This document shows positions 9,904 to 20,035 of a stretch of DNA of 64,000 nt, in pieces. How positions within the stretch are numbered: position 1 is the first letter of the stretch; every line of letters starts with the position of its first letter. Position numbers and translations under genes: made by a program. The stretch lies in NCBI GenBank assembly GCA_030765055.1, contig CM060952.1, positions 81,749,872 through 81,813,871 on the forward strand. The letters are read 5' to 3'. Source of the DNA: Mantis religiosa (taxonomy: Eukaryota > Arthropoda > Insecta > Mantodea > Mantidae). Under the pieces are notes generated by a model. The model saw only the letters and a program-made list of their open reading frames with translations, was not told the origin of the DNA and made no database searches.

Positions 9904-10296
9904 GTGAGTATGCACCACTTCCTTCTCAGAAAATGTATGGGTATAACATGCACATAGTTCTCAAATTTTCTCAAGCTTTTAGTTGGCTAAATGGTTGGTT
10001 TGAAACCAACATTTTGATGGGGTTCTTTAACTTCATCTAAAATATCCGGTCATTTTACCCTTTACAAAGTAATCACCAAATTGCCAATGACATGATTTTT
10101 GCTGTTGATGTAACGGACTTCCCCTACTTATGTAGTGGCTGGAAACCAGCTTCTGTACATGATTTTGATTACTGTTTATTTCTGGCATATTATGATGATG
10201 GTGGTGACGAATGCATTTTCATCCATTATAATGAAAATTTGTGAATAATCAGTTTTGTTAGTGTTCTTTTTTGTCATTTGCTCTCTTCGTATGTAG
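9904..10296 (+). other. Start of the long FAM76 intron
   Basis: The donor GTGAGT follows codon ATG at 9901-9903. The sequence to 10296 is AT-rich with no recognised element. A pyrimidine-rich tract just before 10297 (ttttttgtcatttgctctc...tag) forms a good splice acceptor. Confidence 0.5.
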
Positions 10297-10367
10297 GACT
10301 TTCACCCTCAGAACTTGATGTATGTTGAGGAGCAGACAAACCGGATCAAAGAGAGCAGCTGGGATAA
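10297..10367 (+). CDS. Candidate alternative exon of FAM76
   Basis: A strong acceptor (pyrimidine tract, then atgtag) and a good donor (aa|gtatgt) frame 71 bases. Joined in phase 0 after the 9903 donor, it reads DFHPQNLMYVEEQTNRIK then ESSWDK, a hydrophilic, protein-like sequence without stops. Because 71 is not a multiple of three, it cannot be inserted between the two FAM76 exons without shifting the last exon. It would need its own ending, which the segment at 10946-11042 could supply. I do not recognise the peptide. It may be a real alternative exon, a relic, or a false exon. Confidence 0.35.
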
Positions 10368-10945
10368 GTATGTGAGTTAGGAGGGAGATGATAAGAAATA
10401 AGGTCAAAATGGATGAAAAGAAAGGTGATGATTAAGCAGTTAGTGGAATTAATGGCAGGAGGAAACTGGAGAAAATCCATTCATATGCTGCTTTATCTAT
10501 TACAAATCATACATATAGCTCCCTGGGAGCAAATCCAGGCCACCTCAGCATTTTCACATACTTTGACTCGTCAATTCTCTAGCACAATATGCTGCACTTC
10601 AACAATTTCCAGTGTTGCACACTTTTGGCATCCTTTTAATGGATTGTTTTCTAGGCCCATGGATAGTTTTCTAGGTCCATATTTAAACTCTGCTGCCTAC
10701 TTTTTCTTGGTTAAAAATGAAGGCTTCACCAGACCTAAAATTTAATTTGATGTCAAAATTTTTTTACAAAGATTAATTAATTTTATTGCACGATATTGGT
10801 TTATCCATATTAACAAATGTGTTGTGTTCTGATATCTATATACAACAATATAGGAAGGCTTGAAATAATCTAGAAATACTCCTTAACAGATTTACCACTT
10901 ATTAGAGAAATATCCTGTATTATGGTGGAATTAAAATTACTTTAG
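10368..10945 (+). other. Possible short intron, no recognised element
   Basis: A plus-strand frame of 110 codons (10413-10745) spans this interval, but it has no recognisable motif and lies within the putative intron. No transposon was recognised. The interval ends with ttactttag, a plausible splice acceptor for the segment beginning at 10946. Confidence 0.4.
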
Positions 10946-11042
10946 GTTTCTGACAGTTGGCGTGAAGCACATCGTGAAAGCACGTGCTGGTGGGGAAAGC
11001 AGTGTTGCTGCTTATGAATGCCTTGGTGTGCATGGTGTTTAG
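10946..11042 (+). CDS. Candidate alternative terminal exon of FAM76
   Basis: After the acceptor ending at 10945, the sequence reads in the frame set by the 10367 donor as FLTVGVKHIVKARAGG then ESSVAAYECLGVHGV and a stop (11040-11042). The frame is compatible: 'aa' from the previous exon plus 'g' gives Lys. The composition looks like real protein, but I do not recognise a family. The last 18 codons and what would be the 3' UTR are tandemly duplicated (10989-11502). No AATAAA was found before the Gypsy element at 11580, which weighs against a functional terminal exon. Confidence 0.3.
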
Positions 11043-11502
11043 ACAGAAGAGAGTGCTAAAACTACCTAAATTAAATTGTTGATATTTCTAACAAATGCAA
11101 ACAGTTTTGAACGATACTCTGTTAAGACAATGTGCAGATGGAACTGAGACAATGCTTAAAATGTTCAGCACTGTTTAAATTTGTTTTTCGTAATGCATCT
11201 GTCTTGGAGTGTTTCTTAGAAAGCTGGAATTAAGAACAAGCAATAGGTGGGGAAAGCAGTGTTGCTGCTTATGAATGCCTTGGTGTGCATGGTGTTTAGA
11301 CAGAAGAGAGCGCTAAAACTACCTAAATTAAATTGTTGATATTTCTAACAAATGCAAACAGTTTTGAACAATACTCTGTTAAGGCAATGTACAGATGGAA
11401 CTGAGACAACGCTGAAAATGTTCAGCACTGTTTAAATTAGTTTTTCGTAATGCATCTGTCTTGGAGTATTTCTTAGAAAGCTGGAATTAAGAACAAGCAA
11501 TA
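10989..11502 (+). repeat. Tandem duplication, 2 x 257 bp
   Basis: Copies 10989-11245 and 11246-11502 both begin ggtggggaaagcagtgttgc and end with aagaacaagcaata. They differ at only about a dozen sites by eye, such as gagtgct/gagcgct and gaacgatac/gaacaatac. The unit includes the end of the candidate terminal exon with its stop. There is no spacer between copies. Confidence 0.95.
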
Positions 11503-11579
11503 GAAATCTAATATACAGTTTAACATTAAACATAGTAGTTTACTCAACCATTTTTCTGAACATCCAAATAATAGAATAG

Positions 11580-11960
11580 TGTGACTTTGTGGGTTTGTGA
11601 AATTAAAAGTCCAGGTTACAAACACCAAAAATTGCACTTTATTTCTGTACAAACACAATTTGTCACAATTTTACAGTCACAGGATTACGGCACATCACAA
11701 GGTTGACCACAGCTGTTTACGCACATGAGTTCAAGTACCGACTGACTGACTACTGTGACGGGCGGGCTGCCTTTTTATAGATTACTCACATTCCAGAAAT
11801 TTCTCAAACAATCGAGACGCGGCTAGAACAAAGAACTAGAACTCTCAAGAAATACGTCCCCTTCCCCCCTGCCGTTTCGGCGAGCTTTCATCTACATACT
11901 GCACGCCCGTGCTTTGAACTAGTCACCGGCGCCGCCTCGATCAACAATGGGCTTGCGACA
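11580..11960 (-). repeat. Gypsy A 3' LTR
   Basis: 381 bp, bounded by TG...CA-type ends and matched by 14940-15332. The two LTRs differ at roughly 23 positions by eye, nearly all transitions, plus two small indels. This indicates an old insertion. Confidence 0.92.
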
Positions 11961-11962
11961 CT

Positions 11963-12520
11963 TCTCCCTCCTCAACGCTGGTCGTCCCAAACAGCCCCAT
12001 CGTATCGGGCCAGACGATCCAGGTGTACCACCAACATCTTTCCTCGGGGCACCTTTTGGATGCGGTAGACCACGTCGTTGATCCTCTTTACCACCCGGTA
12101 CGGTCCTTGCCATGGTTGCTAAAGCTTCGGGCAGAGTCCCTTGGTCTGGCTAAGGCGGTACAACCAGACCAGGTCACCTGGCTGGAACCCTTGGCTGTTG
12201 GCTTGCCTGTCGTATCGGGTCTTCATGCGGTCACTCGCCATCCGATTGTTCTGACGAGCCATATTGTGGAGACGGTCCACCAGGTTCTCCACATACTCGA
12301 TTGCTGGCTGCTTCGCCTCCGGGGGGCCCCCAAATGCCAGGTCACAAGGGAGGCGTAACTCTCGGCCGAACATTAAGCTGACTGGCGTTATCCCAGTGGT
12401 GTCGTGTGTCGACGAGCGGTAGGCCAGCACCTGGACGTCCCAGTCTCATTGATGGCTGGCCACAACCTTCCTCAGATGTTCTTCTAGGGTCTTGACGTAC
12501 CTCTCGAACATGCCTTCCGA
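11963..12520 (-). pseudogene. Gypsy A integrase C-terminal part
   Basis: The minus frame from 12430 reads AYRSSTHDTTGITPVSLMFG, RELRLPCDLAFG, EYVENLVDRLHNMARQ and FQPGDLVWLYR. These are the standard motifs at the end of a Gypsy integrase. A shifted frame then gives PWQGPYRVVKR and MLVVHLDRLARYDG. It corresponds to 22400-22880 of Gypsy B. The catalytic DDE core is absent because of the deletion near 12540. Confidence 0.8.
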
Positions 12521-12529
12521 CTGCGGGTG

Positions 12530-13863
12530 TAGGGGTGTTGTGCGGTCTTTTCCTTGTCTCTCGGGTCTAGAGCCACCTGCCAGTAACCCGACTTCAGGTC
12601 CAGGGTCGAGAACCACTGCGCATCAGCAAGCGTGTCCAGGGTGTCGTCAATCCGGGATTAAGGGGAAACAGTCCTTCCTTGTGACAGCGTTCAACTACCT
12701 GTAGTCCGCGTAGAAGCGTAGCTCCCTTTTCTTCTTCGTCACCAAGACTACAGGGGAACACCAAGGGCTGTCAGACTCTTCAATCACTCCCCTGGATCTC
12801 ATGTCCTCCAACATGTCCTGTACGCCGACTGTTGGAGGCTTCTAGATGGTTGTCGAATAGGCCGGGCATCTCTGATGTCAATGTGGTGGAGCACTCGGTC
12901 CGTGCGCCCGTAATCCCTGTTCCCTTGGCTGAAGACGCGGTGGTATTGTCTCAGCAGTTGTCGAACTTTCTCCAGCTGTTCTGCGGTTAGGTGGTCGGCC
13001 GCCCTTTCCAATAAGCCTTCCAGCCGGGGCCCCAGGTGTTGCCTCGGCACTGGCTCCTGTGTCTGGTCGATTGGTTTTACGCTGACCACGGGCTCGCACA
13101 TCCCCAGCTCCGTTCCGGCCTGGACGTCGTGATCGGTGTCCGTTGGGTTTAGTAACCTCACTGGCACCTCCTCTCGGCACGGCAACAGTGCCCTGGCTAT
13201 ACACAGTCTGTGCACAGGTGTCTTCTGATCCAGCATCAAGTTCTTCGTCCGCTGACCTTCCAGTCGCACCGTCACCACCACCTCGCTTCTCGCGGCGACA
13301 ACCACGTCTTCCCTCAGGACGACCCTGCAGATTCCCAGGCGTTCTCCGGGTTGTCGGAGTATGGCCTCTTCTCCATTGAGCCGTAGGACCTTCCTGCAGA
13401 CGTAGACCGTCGCCTCGTGGCTCCTAAGGGCATCCAGTCCCAGTATCACCTCGTCAGCTACCTCCGCGACGAACACACACAGACGTACGGAACTTCGCCC
13501 CAAGGTCAACTGCAGCAGGGCGTCCCTCTCTACAGCCAATGTGTCACCCGTTGCCGTCACAAGCTGGTATGGTCGGCTCGGCTTCCTCATCGGCAAACCC
13601 CTGGCTACGTCGGATCTGATGACGGTCACGGCTGCCCCGGTGTCTAGGAGCACGCGGCACGACTTCCCTCTCACCCAACCGTCCGCGATGAGGCTGTCAT
13701 CCATACGCCGGTTGACGGCGTGCAGTGTTATTCGAGGGGTTGGTGGTGATGGCGCCGACGTGCCCGTCGCCACGACGGCCTTTACTCGTTTTTCCGGCAA
13801 CTCTACCTGGTGTCGGCAGTCTCTCCAGGTGTCCCGGCTGTCCACACCCCCAACACACGCCAC
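12530..13863 (-). pseudogene. Gypsy A protease and start of reverse transcriptase
   Basis: A frame of 354 codons starts inside the zinc-knuckle coding region. The protease signature CRVLLDTGAAVTVI (residues about 69-82) holds the catalytic Asp, and VILGLDAL (about 140) is the conserved second motif of retropepsins. It continues to VFSQGNRDYGRTDRVLHHIDI, the entry to RT (given here as key residues only). After a frameshift near 12800 the minus strand still encodes the RT block ELRFYADYRQLNAVT and KDCFPL, then breaks at about 12545 and jumps to integrase. The frame lies +1 relative to Gag and overlaps it by 167 bases. Confidence 0.85.
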
Positions 13864-14938
13864 TTGGTCTTTGCCGGCGTCCCTCAGCTGGCCTTCGGTC
13901 TCCAGTGTAGCGGATACTCCGTGTTCTCGACGTCGTAGTAGCCGTCACCTTGGCCGCCTCCATTCTCAATGCTGCCGTTAGCGCCTTGTGGATGGTTTTG
14001 TTGTCGCCGAGCATTAGGCGCTGACGTATCTTGATGTCTCGTACCCCGTCAACGAACGTGTAGGCGGCTTCCCTGGATACGAAATCAGGTGGGAGATCGA
14101 CCAAAGCTTTGCTGGTCAGCTGTCCCAATAGACAGGGCGAACTCCTGTAGCGTCTTCTCTGGCTGCTGCGTTCGTGACTTCAGTTGGCTGCGGTAGGCTG
14201 CGGCCAAGCGTTGGTTCCCGAAGCGGTTCTCCAGGGCCTCCCAGATGTCTTTGGCGCCGCCGCTATCTGAACCGTGTTAAGGATTTCTGCGGCCCGTCCC
14301 TGGATGCTGGCCTTTAGGTGTGCGGCCTCCTCTGGGGACCACTTGTTGTGTTTGGCCACCGTGTCGAATTGGCGGCCTAAGACTCTGAACGTGGTCGTGT
14401 CGTCGTACTTCGGTGGTTTGACGCGCGCAGATGTTGTGTCGCGTACCGGCGCGTCGGCCTTCAAGTCGTTCATCTTTCTGTCGACGATATCCTACACCAT
14501 AGTGTTGGTGTCGGCCTTTCCCTCAAGGTTGTTAACGCGGCTCGCCAAGTCTTCTACGCGCTCGTCCATTTGGCCCATCCGCTTGTCCAGCCCCATGACG
14601 TCATCGCTCACGCCGGCCAACTGTTCTTCAAATTTTTCGGCGAGGGTCTCGTTCGCAGCCTTCATTTCAGATAGTTCGGCCTTTATTTCCGTGCTCAGTT
14701 CGGTCATCTTCGTGGTCATCGTCGCAGCCAAGTTGTTATTTGCCGCCTCCGTTTTTGCAGCGAGGGTGTTATTCGCTATTTCTTTCAACTCGTCGGTAAG
14801 GTTGTCGTTAGCCGTCTTCATTTCTTCCATTTTGGCGGTGAGGTCGTTTGCAGCTTCCGTCTTCGTTAATTCGTTCATCTTCGCTGGAATCTGTGCCAAT
14901 GCAGCCTCCAAGTCGTAATGTCTCACTCCTGACACCAA
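13697..14938 (-). pseudogene. Gypsy A Gag
   Basis: Gag is read in pieces. The first (14938-14492) is a long, Ala/Glu/Lys-rich coiled coil beginning almost at the primer site. Its homologous start ATG (present in Gypsy B as MDATLAK) is lost here, and the first ATG is at 14878-14876. The second piece (14473-14180) has VKPPKYDDTTTF and HNKWSPEE, typical of the Gypsy capsid region. The third (14128-13697) has LPPDFVSREAAYTFVDGV, a basic tract and CWGCGQPGH, a CCHC zinc knuckle lacking its last Cys in this frame. Frameshifts separate the pieces. Confidence 0.82.
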
Positions 14939-14939
14939 T

Positions 14940-15332
14940 TGTGACTTTGTGGGTTCGTGAAATTAAAAGTCCAGGTTACAAACACCAAAAATTGCACTTT
15001 ATTTCCGTACAAACTCAATTTGTCACAATTTTACAGTCGCAGGACTACGGCACATCACAAGGTCGACTACAACCACACAACTGTTTACGCACGCGAGTTC
15101 AAGTACCGACTGACTGACTGACTACTGTGGCGGGCGGGCCGCCTTTTTATAGATTACTCACATTCCAGACATTTCTCAAACAATCGAGACGCGGCTAGAA
15201 CAAAGAACTAGAACTTTCGAGAAATACGTCCCCTTCCCCCCCGCCGTTTCGGCGAGCTTTCATCTACATACTGCATGCCTGTGCTTTGAACTAGTTACTG
15301 GTGCCACCTCGATCAACAATGGGCTCGCAACA
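14940..15332 (-). repeat. Gypsy A 5' LTR
   Basis: 393 bp, homologous to 11580-11960. The plus-strand inner edge is followed on the minus strand by the tRNA-Leu-type primer site. It carries two short insertions relative to the other LTR (near 15070 and 15115). Confidence 0.92.
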
Positions 15333-15520
15333 ATAGTACACAAATATAACTATTTGCAACAAGAACTTCACTTACCTTAAGAAAATGTCAATTTTCCTTA
15401 TTAATTGAGATCGACTTCACAAAAAAATTGCTTGCATCATTACTCAATCAACACAGTTCGTCGTCAAGGATACCGGTTACTGTGTTATTATGTTTTTTCA
15501 GTATTACCAAAATCTGAAAA

Positions 15521-16330
15521 TCAAACAAACCTAAAAAAAGAATCAACTGCTGGTATTTCAAAATTCATTACACGATGTTTATTTTTTAAAATAAATATCT
15601 TTTCCCAAATCATTAAATCTATCGGACCATTTAATTTAACTTCAGGATTTATTTCTTGGTTAAATGACCAGAAATGATCTGCTACGGCCGGTTTATCAGT
15701 TTGTTTATGCTTAATGTTACGAAAATGTTCTTTCGTTCTGGTTTCCAAATCATTTCGTCTTTCCAATGTAAACCTGATCACAGTCTAAACAATTTTTTAT
15801 TATTAGGAATTTTATTCTTTTTAGAGAAATGTAGTACGTTTTTAATACTATATTTATTTTGAGGAACTAAAGTTATAGCAAACTCTTTAAAAAAAAATTG
15901 AAAATGTTTATTAACCCAAGGATGGTAAGTAAATTTTTTAAAATTATAATTGTATTTTATTTTTTTAAGGGTGGAAATATCAATAACAGTTATTTTCAAT
16001 CTACTTTTGTATAAAGTCTTTATTAAAACAATTAAAGCAGTAGTAATAATATGTTTATATTCTTCATTAAATTCATCTTTATTCAGGGGTATATTTATTA
16101 ATCTAAAATCAAACTATTAAAAATAGCAAATTTATGTGAAAAAGGGTTAAAACTTTTATTTTTTATGTAGTTATCAAAATGAGTAGACTTCGTATAAATA
16201 AAAAAATCTAATTTATCATTATTTCTTATTATCTTCAAATCCAGAAAAGGATTTCTTTCGCAAGCGATTTGTTTGTAAAATCAATCTCAATAAGAAAAAT
16301 TGACATCAGTTTCTTAAGATAAGTGAAGTT
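15521..16330 (-). pseudogene. PLE fragment: RT C-terminus, linker, GIY-YIG
   Basis: Read on the minus strand from 16290: RNPFLDLKIIRNNDKLDF and FIYTKSTHFDNYIK (RT C-terminal), then KKFTYHPWVNKHFQFFFKEF and PQNKYSIKN (linker), then RRNDLETRTKEHFRNIKHK and WEKIFILKNKHRVMNFEIP (second half of the GIY-YIG domain). The GIY signature itself is lost at a frame change near 15780. The order agrees with the plus-strand copy at 6061-6936. Several stops show it is inactive. The 3' part of the element is missing, since the sequence ends at about 15520 after VDSFFRF. Confidence 0.75.
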
Positions 16331-19040
16331 TTTGTTAGAAATAGTTATATTTGTGTAATATTCATTGCTTCACTGTAGCTAGCTTCATTTTCTATGTAAT
16401 TAATAGAATAGTTCTTATGCTCGACCATGCCAAACTTTAGTATTTATACAACTGTTAGCAGTACTTTAATGGACCTCATTAAAGTACACCTGTTCATTAA
16501 AGTATTGGTATTTGGCCAATCAAAAGTAGCCACATAACATTGTGAAAGCGCAAGTATCAATTATTCTCAGTTCGATCAACAACAGTACTAGCACCACTTC
16601 AGGAAAAAGTCAATGACATTGAACTTACAGCCCCAGAAATTACGGGAAGAGCACTCAGTATTCTATTTTGAAATTAACACTCAACATTAGGTACCAAATT
16701 GGCTTATCTAAATACTCAAAACTGAACAGCTTACCAAAACGCAAATCAGAAGGACATAAAAGGAAAAAAAGCCAATTAGTTGAAAACATTTATAAGTGGA
16801 GCACCTAATGTTAAATACCTCATGATAAAAGTAAGTTTCTTTTTTTAATGTTACCAATGTTTTGTTTTAATGTTTTTAGGTTAAACTGTGTCACATTTTA
16901 ATACCTGTTTATAGGGGAGTAATCAATATTTCTGCACCTGCGTACTGTCACTTTAGACAAAGTAACAACTTTAACACATTCAAACCAGAAATGAATACTT
17001 TGAAATGAAACCTTTAATTTAGATAGATCAAGCATAAACATTCAATGAAACTTGACTATAAGGGCAGTTAAAATGCTTGTATCATAATTATTAGCCTCGC
17101 TTCACTTTGCTTGCTTGGTTAATAATAATATTCATGTTTTAATTACTACCTTTATAGTCTTGTTGCATAATATACTATTCAAGTGTCTACATTCTCTGTA
17201 AGCCATAGTATAGTAGCTAGTACAAAACTAAAAGGCTTTTCAAAACTAAGAATTCAGAACATTCATTTTAACTTAAAGTGTACTTAATGTAGGTTTAGTA
17301 CACAAGTTACATGTATGAAAGCATAGAATGTTCAGCTGTGCATTGCCTTAAGAAAGATAGCAGCAACAGTTCTTTCGACAACTTGATTGACATTTAAGAG
17401 GGGGCTCCATGTTCCCTCTCTTAAAATATTCACGCAGTGCACACACCAGTTTCCTTATTTGTCCTACTTTTGAATATTTTTTTTTTTTTGGGGGGGGGGG
17501 GAGCAAGTTCTTGGCCTATCTTGTTTTTGAGTGGTGAGTGGTGCTGGTGGTTTGAGACATTGTGCCCTTACGCTAATAACACTAATAACATTAAAGCATA
17601 ATGACCTATGAAATATTAATACACTAATGAAATTACTAAAGAACTAATAAAGAAACTGGCTTTTTTATAAGTTAAACTATAGCCAAACAAGTTTGTTTAG
17701 ATTATGCATAGTGACGAGAAGAAACAAGCAATGCTTTACATGACACACGCATCTATGTGACAACACAGTAACATTTTTGGCAAAACTTAGAGAAGGGGTG
17801 AAGGGGGAAGTCTCACCTAATTGGTTGAAGTTATGAGCTAGGGCCTTCAAGAGGTGTGGTTACTGTCACCATAGCAACTCTCCCTCCCATAACTTTCCCT
17901 GTAAATGTCACAGTCCTAAAGTAATTTTAATTCCCCTCTAGTGCTGAAATTTCTATTTGATGCCAAGAATCTTTTTGACAGTTCTCATATTTTGTTGTAG
18001 ACTCACAAGATTAAAGGAGTCTGAAATGATTATCAAGTTTTTAAATTTACGTTGCTATATGTTGCCTCTTTGCATTCTTTCCTGACATCACGAAAAACAA
18101 CTGTATGTTGAGAGTGCCTGTAAAAGCTGTAATGAGCTATACTGCTCACTCTTTTAAAATTATTCTGACAAAAGATTTTATTACACATTTCATTGTAAGT
18201 ACAAGATGGATGCAGTAGTGCGTAATAGCAATAAAAATGGTATGCTGATACACCTAGTGTAATTGCTTTAATGGACAGCCTCAGTTGTGTTGTGAGGATA
18301 TATCTCCTTATCCTTATGCTTAAATTTGTTGTAATATGCCTGGAGAAAATTTGCTTCTTAAATGTTGTGTGTGAGGAAGCCAAAGATTTTGCTTTATGGA
18401 GCTGATGTGATATCAGATCTTTCAAAAAGCATATTGCTTTGTGATGCTGTGAAATTCCATGTTCTTTGCATGACCCTACGAAAAAATCTGTTGTGTTACC
18501 TTGCATGATTTTTTTTCTAATCAGTGTCATACAAACTAATCTTACGAATGCTTACTCTTCCGTAGTTGTTATACATTTTAAGACTCCCTGAATGTAAAAG
18601 AAGCAACTTTAGGTAAAGTCTCTAGTGCATATACATGTGTGAATGAGAGATGGATAGAACAGCATAGCTCAGAAAGGAAGTACAGCATCTTCTAAGGATG
18701 CAACATAAAGATTTCAAGAAACCTACCCCCACCTCCAAATATACTTTACATTGAAAAGTTTTCAAGAATGGCAAAAATAATTTTCATTAAAATACCATAT
18801 GTTTAAGATATTTTCATTGCAAATAAATGAATTTTTTAAGTTTTTAGGAATAGCCTCTGAAGACTTCGTTCTGAGCGACTTTGCCTAATTGGTAAACTGT
18901 AAGAGGTAGACAAAATCTTAACAGCACAAGAAAAATATGGACTTTGTTAAAGCACATAATCTATATCAAATTTTTTTTTTGAAGATAACATTTCAGAAAT
19001 GTTCTTGTTATTTGTTTTAATTTTCAAATTCTTAACACTT
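16331..19040. other. AT-rich intronic stretch, few landmarks
   Basis: No gene was recognised. Landmarks are a T13 run directly followed by G12 (about 17477-17501), and a sequence gtcaccatagcaac at 17865-17878 that fits the RFX X-box consensus, with an inverted CCAAT (attgg) at about 17820. A 165-codon minus-strand frame at 18033-18530 has no motif I recognise and a basic, His-rich composition. It is long for such AT-rich DNA, but I cannot support a product. Confidence 0.4.
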
Positions 19041-19044
19041 TTTT

Positions 19045-19440
19045 TGGTTAATTGATGAAATTATTTCTTTACACTAGCCGTATATAGGCTGTCTATAATA
19101 GACCTTTCATGTTGACTCTATCAAAGAACTTAGCCTGTATAAAGCTAGTGTAAAGAAATGATTAATTTCCATCAATTAACTAAAATAATAAGAGTTAAAT
19201 GATGAAGCCTGGGACCCAAGTACTTACGATAGTAAGTTGCCACAAACGTATCTCGGATGTGAGAGCTCTTAGTGGTATACCGGGGAAATATACGAGTCAA
19301 ATGGAGAATTTAATGTCAGGACACATGGCCATGGTAGCTCAATGGGTTAGAGTGACTGGACGGAAAGCAGGAGATCCGTGGTTCAAACCCCGGCCATGGC
19401 ATTGAATTTTTCATGTTGGCTCTATCAAAGAACTTAACAC
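19045..19440 (+). mobile_element. SINE2 with tRNA-like box region and terminal hairpin
   Basis: At 19322-19398 a tRNA-like unit is visible: 5' GCCATGG pairs with 3' CCATGGC, the A box reads tagctcaatgggttagag and the B box ggttcaaaccc. The anticodon arm does not fold cleanly, so it is not a tRNA gene. It is followed by 'attgaatttttcatgttggctctatc'. Related pieces are at 34741-34890 (inverted) and 30271-30398. At 19050-19190 the end module (ctttacactagccgtatataggct) forms a large hairpin with its inverted copy. Confidence 0.6.
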
Positions 19441-20035
19441 TTTTCTCAAATGTTTTTCTCTCTTGGACACACAAAGAGAATGGAATGTGAAAGTCATCAC
19501 ACAGCAAACAACTCTTAAAACATTTGAATATTGCTTAAGCCCACTGTATTCTATTTACCTTGTCCTTTAAGAAAATATATAATAAAACTATTTCTACAAA
19601 TGTTTATTACCTCATGTGAAGTAGATAGAAGAATAAGGATTTGTAAGAATAGTTTCTTGAATAGTTAGAGAAAGTCATGTGATTGCAACTAAAAACAGCT
19701 TGCTTGCTTGCTTCCTTTCTGTTTAGATAATTCAAAACACATTTTTTGTGAAATCTTGATATTGAATTTTTGGGTGGAATACAAATCTTTTTCAACCTGC
19801 TGTAAGCGAATGCTAGAGAAAGAAAATAAAAGAAAGCTCTTATTTCAAACTTTGTTAAATAAATTCTTCAACTAAATATATGTGTTTGTGAAAATAAGAT
19901 GGAAATAATTTTATGAATAGCCATCATATATCTGTTTCTATTGTAATAGCTTATATACTAAAGCTGTGGCATATCTGCAGGATAATCTGCTGTGTATTAT
20001 GCTTGCATTGGAATGTTGCTAGCTAAATAAGTAAG
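19441..20035. other. Stretch without a recognised gene
   Basis: AT-rich sequence. The short open frames here have no motif or splice support. Nothing else is seen. Confidence 0.4.

Larger units (their letters stand above)
11580..15332 (-). mobile_element. Gypsy A: internally deleted Ty3/Gypsy retrotransposon
   Basis: Two LTRs (11580-11960, 14940-15332) start TGTGAC and end gC/A-ACA on the plus strand, and are flanked by the 4 bp duplication ATAG (11576-11579 and 15333-15336). On the minus strand the 5' LTR is followed by TTGGTGTCAGGAGTG, which fits a primer site for tRNA-Leu. A purine tract (gaggagggagaag) precedes the 3' LTR. The interior encodes Gag, protease, the start of RT and the end of integrase. 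Most of RT, all RNase H and the integrase core are missing. The copy cannot be autonomous. It is GC-richer than its surroundings and belongs to the same family as Gypsy B and C. Confidence 0.93.

Noticed and set aside
10413..10745. 110-codon plus-strand frame as a gene
   Set aside because: No motif and no start context; it lies in an intron between splice-like signals.
14274..14918. 214-codon plus-strand frame
   Set aside because: It is the antisense of the Gag coiled coil of Gypsy A and has no motif of its own.
19322..19398. tRNA gene
   Set aside because: A and B boxes and an acceptor stem are present, but the anticodon arm does not fold and related copies occur as SINEs.
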